Shown piece after piece: positions 8,166 to 16,939 of a DNA stretch of 64,000 nucleotides. The stretch comes from CAVRUD01 sp963849635 (lineage in GTDB: Bacteria > Chloroflexota > Chloroflexia > Thermomicrobiales > UBA6265), in the NCBI GenBank assembly GCA_963849635.1, contig CAWKIA010000028.1, positions 124,001 through 188,000 on the forward strand, written 5' to 3'. Within the stretch, counting starts at the first letter, position 1; each line of letters begins with the position of its first letter. Below the pieces are notes generated by a model, which worked only from the letters and a program-made list of their open reading frames with translations, did not search any database and had not been told where the DNA came from. Made by a program: the position numbers and the translations under genes.

Positions 8166-11100
8166 CTACTCGCGGGAGGCGGCTGGGAAGGTTTCGGGTG
8201 GAAGCGGCGCCGCGGCAAAGGCGCCGGCAGCCGTCACCGTTTCATCGATCGCGGATTGTCCAGCGGCGAGGGCCAATTGAAAGCCCGTGTCGCCAAGTAT
8301 GGCCCGGGCGCTCGCCATGGTGCGTTCAAGAATGGGCGTTTCCGCCGGCTGCGGTTGGGACTGGATCTCCGCGCGCAGTCCGGCGGCGGCGCCGAGGAAA
8401 CGCGCGGCCATCTCTGGTTGGTCGGTGACCACGGCGAGGCCCGCCAGTGCTTCGAGGCACCAGGCGGTCCCCAGTCGATCGCCAAGGGGAAGGAACAGCG
8501 CAAGTTCTTCCGCGAGGAGGGTCTGCGCCTCGGCCATATCGCCCTGAGCCTGCCGCAAGGTCCCGAGGACGTGAAGCGCGATCGCGATGGCCTGTCTGTC
8601 CCCAATGGTCCGCGCCATCGCCACAGCTTCGACAGCGTACCCTGCCCCTCGGTCGGTGTCGCCGATGAACCGTAAGACCTCACCCAGGTTCGTCAGGGCA
8701 ATCATGATACGGGCCCGATCGTCCAACTCGCGGGCGATGACGAGTCCCTCTTCGTAGGCAACGAGGGCCCGGTCGAAGTCGCCCCCGTAGAAGGCCAGCA
8801 CGCCGAGGTTCATGAGGGTCAGGCCGGCCGCGCGGCGATCACCAAGACGGCGAAAACCGGCGAGGGCGTCCTCAAGCAGGGGGGCGGCGCGGACGTGGTC
8901 GTTTTGGAGGTAGGCGAGGATGCCCTGCCGGTTCAAGGTGGCGGCGACGCCCCAATCGTCGCCACAGGCGCGACAGAGCGCCAGGGCTTCGTCGTCCAGC
9001 CGGACCGCATCGGCGAATCGACCCTGGACGCGCGCGGCGGTAGAGATCTCGCCCAGTGCGGTTGCGGTCAGCCGCGGGTTGCCGCTCGACCGGGCGGCGC
9101 TTAGCGCGTCCTCGCCGTGGCGCGCCGCGGCATCGAAATCGCCCTGGGCGACGGCCAGTAGGGTGGACCCGATGAGGGCATCGGCGGCGGAGGGGTCGGC
9201 GTCTGTCCGCGAAAGCGCGAGCGCCTGATCGAGCCAGGCGCGTCCCTCAGACACGAGGCCACGAACCGACCAGAATCGCCACAACCCTCCCGCCATACGC
9301 AGTGCAAGTTCGCGTTCCTGGCGGGAGATAGCCCAACCCAGGGCCGCCCGCAGGTTGTCGAGCTCCGGGTCGAGCCCGGCGAGGGCAGCCGCCTGGCGGG
9401 GGCCGCGGTGATCGCGGCTGGCCTCCTCCGCGAGCGTTGCGAAGAACTCCGCATGGGCTCGCGCGATCGACTCCGCCTCATCCGTCGCCGCCAACCGTTC
9501 CATCGCGAATTCCCGAATCGTCTCAAGCATGCGGACTCGCGGTTGACCCTCGTCTGCATCTACGACGACGAGGCTCTTGTCGGCAAGGGAGTCGACCAAG
9601 TTTAGGAGTCGAGGAGCCGCGGAGTCGGGAACTGACTCCGCGGCTCCTCGACTGACAACTTCGGCTCCGTCGAGCGTGCAGCCGCCGGTGAAGACGGCGA
9701 GGCGGCGGAAGAGGGTCTGCTCGTTCGCGGAGAGGAGGTCGTACGACCAGGCGATGGCGTCGCGCAGAGTCCGCTGCCGCGACGGGGCGTCGCGCGGACC
9801 GTCGGTGAGCACGTCGAGAGGACGGGTGAGGCGTACCAACAGGGTGCGCGGCTCCAGATGTCGGCAGCGGGCCGCGGCCAGTTCGAGTGCGAGCGGGAGG
9901 CCGTCGAGGCGAACGCAGATCTCCGCGATGACCTTCGCATTCGCGGCCGTGATCGCGAAGTCCGGCCGGCGGGCGAGGATGGCCTGCTGGAAGAGGGCGA
10001 CCGCCCCGTACCGCGGGAGGGTGTGGGGGGCGGGCAGGTGATCGAGGTTGGGAACGATTAGGGGGCGCAGGATCCGTTCGTGTTCGGATCGCAGGCGGAG
10101 GGCTTCGCGGCTGGTGACAAGGACCGTGAGCCGGTCACAGGCTGATACGAGAGAGGAGACTGCCGGGGCGGCGGGAACAAGGTGTTCGAAGTTGTCGAGC
10201 ACCAGAAGCATGACGCGGCCGGCAAGGGCGGCGTGGAGGCTGGCTTCGGCGGATCCTCCTGCGTCGTCGCGAAGATCGAGCGTGCGGGCGATGGTCGAGA
10301 GGACGAGGTCCGGATCCTGCAGGGAGGCGAGGGCGACGAATGCGATCCCGTCCGGGAAATCCTCGCCCAGCCCGGCGGCGATCTCGAGTGCGAGCCGGGT
10401 CTTGCCGATGCCGCCAGGTCCGGTCAGGGTCACCAGGCGGACGTCCCGCCGCAGGAGCAGCGCCTGGATCTCGTCGACCTCCGTGTCGCGGCCGACGAGT
10501 GCGTTGGGCGCGGCCGGGAGATTCCAGAACGGTTGGGGCCGGGTCCCCGACAGGGATGGCATGATCGGGGCCGGCGCCTCGCCGGGGGAGGCGGCGATGA
10601 TCTCGCGCAGGGCGATCGTCTCGGCGGCAGGTTCGGCGCCGAGGTCGGATTCGAGCACCGCGCGGCAGCGCTCGAACTGGCGCAGGGCGAGCTCTCGCTG
10701 CCCGGCGGTCGCGTAGGCGCGCATCAGGGCGCGGTGGGCCTCCTCGATGGTGGCGTCGTCTGCCAGCAATGCCTGGAGAACCGGGACGATGGCCAATGGC
10801 TCGCCGGCATCCTGATCCAACCCGGCCAGGGCGAGCGCCGCCCGCTCTCGGGACTGTCGAAGGGATTCGCGGCGGACCACGGGCCAATCGGCGTAGAGTT
10901 CGTCACTCAGGAGATCTCCTCGATAGAGATCGAGTGCGGCCCGGAGCAGCTGGCGCCGCTCCGGAGGATTGACGGTCTCGGACCGTGCCAGCGCGGCGTC
11001 GAAAGCGTTGGCATCGACCCACATACCGGGCGCGGGAGTTAGGCCAAGGGACTCGGCGAGAATAGTGACGTAGGCCGAGTCGCGCCCCGTCTTCAGGCCG

Positions 11101-11366
11101 GGCTCAAGGATCCGGCGTACAGTATGAAGGGTCTTGTAGAGGGCGTTGAGGGCCGAATCCGGCTCGGCTTCCGGCCAGAGAATGTCGAGGACGCGGTCAC
11201 GCGGCAGACGGTGCCCGGGCGTGGCCAGGAGCAGCAAGAGGAGGGTGCGCGGCAGCCGCCCGGGCCAGAGTTGGTCCGGGATCTCGCGGTCGCCAACGGC
11301 GATCTCGACTCGGCCGAGGAGCCGCACGCGGAGCGGGGGGGCCGACGATAGGTTCGGGTCCTGCAT
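8166..11366 (-). CDS. SARP-type regulator: BTAD, NB-ARC ATPase and TPR domains
   Basis: A 1066-residue AfsR/SARP-like signalling regulator. The N-terminal region (about 12-100) is an OmpR-like winged helix (HRLPRDRVLDILWPE), followed by a bacterial transcriptional activation domain of helical repeats (about 110-255). An NB-ARC/STAND ATPase follows, with Walker A TGPGGIGKTR at about 315-324 and Walker B LLVLDNFEH near 385-395, then a winged-helix region (IAWSYDLLSANEQTLFRRLA). The C-terminal half is tetratricopeptide-like repeats. Such proteins act as ATP-dependent switches that activate nearby genes. The start is the ATG at 11366, with GGTGAGA upstream. Residues about 572-587 are encoded by a 47-base perfect palindrome, listed separately. 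The signal and targets are unknown. Confidence 0.9.
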   Translation of the reverse strand: MQDPNLSSAPPLRVRLLGRVEIAVGDREIPDQLWPGRLPRTLLLLLLATPGHRLPRDRVLDILWPEAEPDSALNALYKTLHTVRRILEPGLKTGRDSAYVTILAESLGLTPAPGMWVDANAFDAALARSETVNPPERRQLLRAALDLYRGDLLSDELYADWPVVRRESLRQSRERAALALAGLDQDAGEPLAIVPVLQALLADDATIEEAHRALMRAYATAGQRELALRQFERCRAVLESDLGAEPAAETIALREIIAASPGEAPAPIMPSLSGTRPQPFWNLPAAPNALVGRDTEVDEIQALLLRRDVRLVTLTGPGGIGKTRLALEIAAGLGEDFPDGIAFVALASLQDPDLVLSTIARTLDLRDDAGGSAEASLHAALAGRVMLLVLDNFEHLVPAAPAVSSLVSACDRLTVLVTSREALRLRSEHERILRPLIVPNLDHLPAPHTLPRYGAVALFQQAILARRPDFAITAANAKVIAEICVRLDGLPLALELAAARCRHLEPRTLLVRLTRPLDVLTDGPRDAPSRQRTLRDAIAWSYDLLSANEQTLFRRLAVFTGGCTLDGAEVVSRGAAESVPDSAAPRLLNLVDSLADKSLVVVDADEGQPRVRMLETIREFAMERLAATDEAESIARAHAEFFATLAEEASRDHRGPRQAAALAGLDPELDNLRAALGWAISRQERELALRMAGGLWRFWSVRGLVSEGRAWLDQALALSRTDADPSAADALIGSTLLAVAQGDFDAAARHGEDALSAARSSGNPRLTATALGEISTAARVQGRFADAVRLDDEALALCRACGDDWGVAATLNRQGILAYLQNDHVRAAPLLEDALAGFRRLGDRRAAGLTLMNLGVLAFYGGDFDRALVAYEEGLVIARELDDRARIMIALTNLGEVLRFIGDTDRGAGYAVEAVAMARTIGDRQAIAIALHVLGTLRQAQGDMAEAQTLLAEELALFLPLGDRLGTAWCLEALAGLAVVTDQPEMAARFLGAAAGLRAEIQSQPQPAETPILERTMASARAILGDTGFQLALAAGQSAIDETVTAAGAFAAAPLPPETFPAASRE
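9607..9653. repeat. 20-bp perfect inverted repeat inside the SARP gene
   Basis: Arms 9607-9626 and 9634-9653 are perfectly complementary with a seven-base loop. The element encodes part of the linker between the winged-helix region and TPR regions (reading VSRGAAESVPDSAAPRLLN) and keeps the frame. The second SARP protein in the window has an unrelated linker at this place, so this looks like an in-frame insertion of a REP-like palindrome. Confidence 0.8.
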
Positions 11367-11632
11367 GGCAAAATCTCACCAATGCCAACTGGTACGCGCC
11401 CGACCGTGTCGTTGTGTCGCTGAATGATGGTGATTCTACGCGCTGGCGGTTAGGTTTGAGCGTTGTCCATGCCACCCCTTTCGCGGCACCTGAGCGGTCG
11501 CCGGAGTGAGTGGACGTGGTTCGCCAACCCATTCCGATAACATCAGGATGCAAGATTCGCTTGAGTAGCGAATCGGGGTTATCACGTAATCGCGTTTCAG
11601 CGATCATGTAGTGGGGCGATGTGATGTACGCA

Positions 11633-12379
11633 TCAGACCTGGAAGCGATAACCGATGCCCCAGACCGTGACGATATGCCCACCGACGTTGCCCAGCTTCT
11701 TGCGCAGGCGGAGGATGTGGCTGTCGACAGCCCGGTCAAAGACCTCGAACTCGTCGCTCCACAGGCGCTCAACCAGGTAGGCGCGGCTAAATGCACGGCC
11801 CGGGTTGCTGACGAACAGGGCGAGCAGATCGAATTCTCGGCGGGTCAGATCGACCGGCTGGCCGTCGATGTAGACCGTTCTGCCGGTCATGTCGATGCGG
11901 AGGGGACCGTGCGTCAGGACCCCTTCGGCGGGTCCACCAGCACTGGTTGATGTCGGCCCCATGGTGCCGGCCTGATCAGCGCCAGTCGCCTGGGCGGGAC
12001 CGGACTCGTTGGTGTCAAGCGCCACTCGGCGGAGGTGGGCACGCACGCGCGCCAGAAGCTCTCGTACGCCGAATGGCTTGACCACGTAGTCGTCAGCGCC
12101 GACCTCGAGCCCAACAACCCGGTCAATCTCTTCGCCCCGAGCGGTCAACATGATGATCGGCATCAGGTGGTTGCGCCGGATCTCGCGGCAGACGGAGAGC
12201 CCGTCCATCCCGGGGAGCATCCAGTCGAGGATGACCAGGTCCGGCTGGTGCCGCTCAACCTGTTGCAGTGCGCCCGGCCCATCGAAGGCCTGGGCGACCT
12301 CGTAGCCCTCGCGTTCGAACTGCGTGCGGATGAGATTGTTGACGTCGGTTTCATCTTCGACGACGAGAATTTTGGGCAT
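11633..12379 (-). CDS. OmpR/PhoB-family response regulator
   Basis: A 248-residue two-component response regulator. The receiver domain occupies residues 1-118, with acidic residues in VEDE (8-10), the phospho-acceptor Asp52 in ILDWMLPGMDG, Thr79 and Lys101 in VVKPFG. A linker of about 35 residues rich in Thr, Gly and Ala follows and is unusually long. The winged-helix DNA-binding domain (about 155-248) ends with HIVTVWGIGYRF. The ATG at 12379 begins MPKILVVED; a longer frame adds a proline-rich segment and is less likely. Its stop is 48 bases downstream of the histidine kinase gene's stop-start junction, so kinase and regulator form one operon with the MFS gene. Confidence 0.92.
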   Translation of the reverse strand: MPKILVVEDETDVNNLIRTQFEREGYEVAQAFDGPGALQQVERHQPDLVILDWMLPGMDGLSVCREIRRNHLMPIIMLTARGEEIDRVVGLEVGADDYVVKPFGVRELLARVRAHLRRVALDTNESGPAQATGADQAGTMGPTSTSAGGPAEGVLTHGPLRIDMTGRTVYIDGQPVDLTRREFDLLALFVSNPGRAFSRAYLVERLWSDEFEVFDRAVDSHILRLRKKLGNVGGHIVTVWGIGYRFQV

Positions 12380-12427
12380 GGAACTCCCGGTTACGGCTCC
12401 TGGTGGCGGAGGCGACAACGAGGAATG

Positions 12428-14272
12428 TTACCCGATAGCCGCGGTCGTCCCTTCGGACGCGGGCGTCGCTGGCGAGCCTCGCTGTGCTTGAGGTGTTGGG
12501 ACCGGCGCGCCCGCACCGGCCTCGGCAACCCGTAGTAAGACCCGGAAGGCGCTGCCCTCACCGACTTTGCTTGAGACCGCGACAGTGCCGCCCATCCCGG
12601 TCACCAGCTCCTTCACGATCGCCAGGCCCAGGCCGAAGCCGCCGGAAGACCGCGTCCGCGAGGCATCGACTCGGTAGAACCGTTCGAAGATGTGGTCGAT
12701 CTCATCGGGCGGAATCCCGCTGCCGGTATCCGCTACGATCAGGGCGACATAATGTGGACCGGCGGTGCTCAGCCCGATCGAGACGATCCCGCCCGCGGGT
12801 GTGTGCGTGATTGCGTTGCGCACCAGGTTGAGCAATACCTGGAGGAGGCGCTGCCGGTCGGCCCAGACCTTGGGCAGGTTTGGCTGGATGTCCTGGACCA
12901 GCGTGATCGATCGCTGCCTCCAGGCGAGGGGGGCGAGCGTCTCGTGGACCTCGGTGACGACGTCCTGCGCGTACGCCGGCTGGACGACGAGGCGCAGTTC
13001 GTCGGATTCGGAGCGAGCCAGCGTAAGCAGGTCGTCGACCAGGGTCGAGAGGCGCTCCGTCTCGCGATGGATGATGCTTAGGTAGTTGTGAAGCTGGCCG
13101 GGTTCCACCGCGTCGGTCCTCCCTTGCCCGTTGTCGAGCGACATCAGCAGTGACTCGACGTGCCCGCGGATGCTGGCGGTCGGGGTGCGCAATTCATGTG
13201 AGACGTTGACGATCAGTTCCCGCCGGCTTTGGTCGGCCCGCTCGGCCTTTTCGCGCTCCTCGACCGCGACCTGTTCAGTCGCGGCGAGCTGGATCGACGT
13301 TTCGCTCGGGCCGAGCATGTGCCGGGCGAGCCGGCCACTCAGGAAGGCGACGCCATTGATGATGTGGAGACTGATGTAGCCATAGATCACGGCCCGAATA
13401 ATGAAGAACGGCGCCTCACCCGGGTTCCAGGGGCCACCGACGAGGAGTCCGGAGTTGACGCCGATCGCCTCGCCCACGGTCCAGAAGAAGAGCGAAACGG
13501 TCAGAGAGAAGGTCACGATCCCGAGTGGGAACTTGATGACGAGATAGAGCAGGATCGTCCATGTGGTTTGATCGCGCAGCTGAGACGTCAGTCGGCGGAA
13601 TCGCGATCGATTGGCGTCGTCCGGCTCGATCGGTTCTGGGATAGATATCCCGAGGAAGCGTTTAGCGATTCTGCGCTCACGCCGCCCCAGACCTGAGGCA
13701 GCAACGAGCGTAAAGAATAGAACCAGGAAACCGACCAGAATCGGGACCAGCGCCGCGCCGAGGATCAGCCCAACGACGATGACGAGAAAGTAGAACAGCC
13801 CAAGCGGGAACTGGAGCAGCAGATAAGCCATGTTGAGATAGGTCTGCTGCCGGAAGGGAACACCGAAAACATCCGACCGGTGGATCCGCCACCAATCATG
13901 GGCTCGGTCGACCGCCTGCGCGATCTCGGCGGCCTGCCCTGCGTTGTGAAATCCTCCGCCGCCCAGGAGTGGGCGATGCGCCGCGGGATCGTGGTCTGCA
14001 TTCGCTCCTGCGTTCTCCGCGGGCTGTGATCCAGGAGGAGGCAAGAGAGGAGGGCGGGTCGGGGCGGGTGGGATCTGAGTCGGAGGAGGCTGGTGCAGGT
14101 GAATCAAATCGCGCACCCGATCGGTAAGCCAGTCTCTCGTCCGGCCGCCCTGCTGACCCGGTTGTGGCGCATCTCCCGGTTGCCCGGACTGGCCGGATGG
14201 GCTTGTGTGATTGGGTTGCTGCGCGCCGGGCGTGATTTGTTCACCGGCCGGAGGTCTGGGTTGGTCAGACAT
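12428..14272 (-). CDS. Membrane sensor histidine kinase
   Basis: A 614-residue kinase. Residues 1-100 are Pro/Gln/Gly-rich and probably disordered in the cytoplasm. Two blocks of paired transmembrane helices (about 147-190 and 238-312) form the sensor, separated by a basic segment; each starts with a similar FPLG-containing helix, so the sensor looks internally duplicated. HisKA follows, with phospho-acceptor His359 in NVSHELRTP, then HATPase_c with the N box at about 482-490, G1 DTGSGIP at about 515-521 and G2 GFGLGLAIVKE near 545-555. There is no sizeable extracellular domain, suggesting membrane or intramembrane sensing. Its ATG overlaps the end of the MFS transporter gene by 8 bases, so the transporter and kinase are probably translationally coupled. 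Confidence 0.9.
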   Translation of the reverse strand: MSDQPRPPAGEQITPGAQQPNHTSPSGQSGQPGDAPQPGQQGGRTRDWLTDRVRDLIHLHQPPPTQIPPAPTRPPLLPPPGSQPAENAGANADHDPAAHRPLLGGGGFHNAGQAAEIAQAVDRAHDWWRIHRSDVFGVPFRQQTYLNMAYLLLQFPLGLFYFLVIVVGLILGAALVPILVGFLVLFFTLVAASGLGRRERRIAKRFLGISIPEPIEPDDANRSRFRRLTSQLRDQTTWTILLYLVIKFPLGIVTFSLTVSLFFWTVGEAIGVNSGLLVGGPWNPGEAPFFIIRAVIYGYISLHIINGVAFLSGRLARHMLGPSETSIQLAATEQVAVEEREKAERADQSRRELIVNVSHELRTPTASIRGHVESLLMSLDNGQGRTDAVEPGQLHNYLSIIHRETERLSTLVDDLLTLARSESDELRLVVQPAYAQDVVTEVHETLAPLAWRQRSITLVQDIQPNLPKVWADRQRLLQVLLNLVRNAITHTPAGGIVSIGLSTAGPHYVALIVADTGSGIPPDEIDHIFERFYRVDASRTRSSGGFGLGLAIVKELVTGMGGTVAVSSKVGEGSAFRVLLRVAEAGAGAPVPTPQAQRGSPATPASEGTTAAIG

Positions 14273-15566
14273 TGGGGTTAGCCGCGAGGCGTTCGTCGAG
14301 CGGCCAGTTAGTCCTGGCGTCGTTCACGCCGCGAATGATGACCAGCGAGATCATGACCATTACCGCGAGGCTGACGATTGCCGTCGGTCGGCCCCATCCG
14401 AGGGCGTCGACGATGATCGTCCACAGCAGTGGCCCGATGATCGCGGCAAAGCGCCCGACCATCGCGTAGAGCCCATAGAAGGAGCCGAGGTAACGCGGTG
14501 GCGTCAATCGCAGCATCAGAGGACGGTCAGCCGCCCAGGTGCCCGCCAGTGAGAATCCGGCAACGAGTCCGATGATCCAGAAGAGTCCCTTCGGGAGATC
14601 GAAGTACCCGATGGATGCGGTTGCCAGCAGGAGCACCACCCACATCGCCAGGACTCGATCTAGCGCCCAGCGTGGGCTGTGCTCATCAACCCATTGTCCC
14701 CAGATGATGCCGCCCGCCAGAGAGCCAACAATGCCGACCATCAGGATCGCCTGGATTTGGGCGTCGGAAAAGCCGACTTCCTTGGTGCCGTAGATGCCTA
14801 TGACCGCGATCATGGTATTGGCGGCGTCGGTATAGAAGATCCGCCCGAACAGAAAGCGGACGAGGTTGGGGTAACGGCGGGCGCGCCGAGCATTGTCACC
14901 GAGTTCATGCCAGGCCCGGCGGAGCGATTCCCGGCCAAATCCGACCGAGTCCACTTTCCTGCGCTCCTTGACCCAGAAGAAGCAAGGCAGTGCGAAGATC
15001 AGAAAGAGCAGGGCAGTCAGGCGAAAGACGGTCGGCTTGGCGCTCTCGTCTACGCTGGTTACAGCCAGACCCATGGCGATTCCGATCAGCGATCCAAGGT
15101 AGCCAACGCTGACGCCGAGCCCACTGATGCGTCCTCTGGTCTCCTCGGTGCTGACGGACGGCAGCAGGGCATCGTAGAAGATCAGGCCGCCCTGATAGAA
15201 GTAGTTGGCGATGACGAAGAAGATCAGCGACAACATCAGGCCGCCAACGCCGAGCAGCGCCGTGAATACGCAGCAGGCCACCGTGGTGAAGACCAGGAAT
15301 GGCATGCGGCGGGGAGTCTGGTCGGAGAGGGCGCCCAGGAGCGGGGCGGTCAGGAACATCAGCGCCATCGAGATGCTGTTGGCGATCAGGTAGTCGCCGT
15401 CCCTGCCGCCCATGTCGTCGACGACCCACAGGGAGAAGTAGAGAGAGACGATGTTGAGCGAGAAGATCGTATTGGCAAGGTCGTACAGGACCCATCCCGT
15501 GACGCCACGGCGATCCGTCCCCACTTGCGCCACAGCCCGCACCCGGGCGATGGCTTCGAACGCCAT
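14265..15566 (-). CDS. MFS transporter, UMF1/Atg22-like
   Basis: A 433-residue major facilitator permease with about 12 transmembrane helices. It begins with a segment typical of the UMF1/Atg22-like group (GWVLYDLANTIFSLNIVSLY near residues 20-40). The central cytoplasmic loop is basic (WVKERRKVDS). The substrate is unknown; relatives include efflux and amino-acid transporters. The ATG at 15566 was chosen because upstream residues show no MFS features. It is the first gene of a three-gene operon with the kinase and regulator, which suggests that the two-component system senses or controls the transported compound or its effect on the membrane. Confidence 0.85.
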   Translation of the reverse strand: MAFEAIARVRAVAQVGTDRRGVTGWVLYDLANTIFSLNIVSLYFSLWVVDDMGGRDGDYLIANSISMALMFLTAPLLGALSDQTPRRMPFLVFTTVACCVFTALLGVGGLMLSLIFFVIANYFYQGGLIFYDALLPSVSTEETRGRISGLGVSVGYLGSLIGIAMGLAVTSVDESAKPTVFRLTALLFLIFALPCFFWVKERRKVDSVGFGRESLRRAWHELGDNARRARRYPNLVRFLFGRIFYTDAANTMIAVIGIYGTKEVGFSDAQIQAILMVGIVGSLAGGIIWGQWVDEHSPRWALDRVLAMWVVLLLATASIGYFDLPKGLFWIIGLVAGFSLAGTWAADRPLMLRLTPPRYLGSFYGLYAMVGRFAAIIGPLLWTIIVDALGWGRPTAIVSLAVMVMISLVIIRGVNDARTNWPLDERLAANPNV

Positions 15567-15770
15567 TCCCACCGTTGTACCTTCTCGCTCATCCCGGGCC
15601 ACGGTTGGCCCGGCTCGTCCAAGTAGAACGATTAAACCTTGATCCTGTGACGGACGTGTGTCGAAAGTGCCGCAACCCAATTCCAACCATGGCGCCGCCC
15701 GTGTAGGATGACCGTCCCTTTATGCAGGTGGAACGTCCGCCTCGGCCACAGTCAGATTGGAGTACGCATC

Positions 15771-16697
15771 ATGGCACTTCCCGCGCAGTTCGGTGGAGTC
15801 CTCCCCCCGGTCTGCACGCCGTTCAGGGAATCCGGCGAAGTCGATACCGAGTCCTTACAGCGCCTGCTCGATTTTCACCTATCAGCCGGGATGCACGGCA
15901 TCTTTCTTCTGGGAACGTCTAGCGAGACAACCCTCCTGAGCGACCGGCAGCGGGCCACCGTGATTGAGACCGGCATCAACGCGGTAGCCGGTCGTGTCCC
16001 TGTGATCGTCGGCGTGCTCGATACGTCAACCGCTTCGGTTATCGACCAGGCCCGCTCGGCGTGCGAGTTCGGCGCCGATGCCATCGTCGTGACCGCCCCG
16101 TTCTACGTCAGCGCCAATCAGCCGGAGATCCTCGACCATTTCCGCCGGGTCCGGGCGGCGGTCGATCTGCCGATTCTGGCGTATGACATCCCGAGTACAG
16201 TCCACTCGAAGCTGGCTAAGGAGACGGTGCTCCATCTTGCACGAGAAGGCACCATCGTCGGGATCAAGGACAGCAGCGGCGACGAGGGCAACCTCCGTTC
16301 ACTCATTGTGGAAGGGCGAGATGTCCCGTCATTCGCCATCTTCACCGGAGCGGAGCGGACGGCTGACCTCTCACTCTCCTACGGTGCCAGTGGCATCGTG
16401 CCGGGTTTGGGTAACGTTGATCCCGCTGGTTTTGTGCGTCTCTACAACGCGGCGACGACCGGAGAATGGGATGCCGCCCGAGTCGAGCAAGACCGGATCA
16501 TGCGCCTCTTCCCACTGATCTACAGCGGCGACCTGAACCGGATGAGCCTATTCAGCTCCATCTACGGCAGCTTCAAGACAGCGCTCATGCTCCAGGGGAT
16601 CATCGCCACCAACGTTGTCGCCTCGCCGATGACGCGCTTCAACGACACCGAGGTGGACAACGTGCGCCGGGTGCTGAAGGATGTGGACCTGTTGTAG
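15771..16697 (+). CDS. Dihydrodipicolinate synthase-family aldolase/lyase
   Basis: A 308-residue TIM-barrel class I aldolase of the DapA/NanA superfamily. The GTSSE motif (48-52) corresponds to the pyruvate-carboxylate-binding GTTGE of DapA, Tyr138 in AYDIPS is the catalytic tyrosine and Lys166 in VGIKDSSG is the Schiff-base lysine. The Gly-to-Ser changes in GTSSE argue against a true lysine-pathway enzyme and for a catabolic 2-keto-acid lyase. The ATG at 15771 has TTGGAG about 10 bases upstream. It faces the FAD oxidoreductase operon across a repeat-containing gap, and together they may handle one substrate. Confidence 0.85.
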   Translation: MALPAQFGGVLPPVCTPFRESGEVDTESLQRLLDFHLSAGMHGIFLLGTSSETTLLSDRQRATVIETGINAVAGRVPVIVGVLDTSTASVIDQARSACEFGADAIVVTAPFYVSANQPEILDHFRRVRAAVDLPILAYDIPSTVHSKLAKETVLHLAREGTIVGIKDSSGDEGNLRSLIVEGRDVPSFAIFTGAERTADLSLSYGASGIVPGLGNVDPAGFVRLYNAATTGEWDAARVEQDRIMRLFPLIYSGDLNRMSLFSSIYGSFKTALMLQGIIATNVVASPMTRFNDTEVDNVRRVLKDVDLL

Positions 16698-16737
16698 GTT
16701 GCGCGTCCGAATCCGACTGTGCCGCATATGCCAACAG

Positions 16738-16859
16738 TTGTAGGGGCGGACCTATGTGTCCGCCCGGCTACCAACAACGTTGTTCCGCATTGGGAACGGC
16801 GTTTCTCAACCCGTGACGCGAGGGATTGCAGCCGGGCACACACAGGTCCGCCCCTACAA
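16738..16859. repeat. MITE/REP-like inverted repeat, GTAGGGGCGGACC type
   Basis: Perfect 16-bp terminal arms at 16738-16753 and 16844-16859 extend, with one mismatch and one short gap, to roughly 30 bases each. Between them lies another palindrome, AACAACGTTGTT. It sits between two convergent genes and leaves both intact. No transposase is encoded, so this is a small non-autonomous repeat. Confidence 0.75.
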
Positions 16860-16939
16860 ACCGATGTCGTCTTGCACAAACAATCCACCTATAGGGGCAG
16901 GTCTACGCACCGATCGTGTTGGGTAACTTTGATCGAAGA

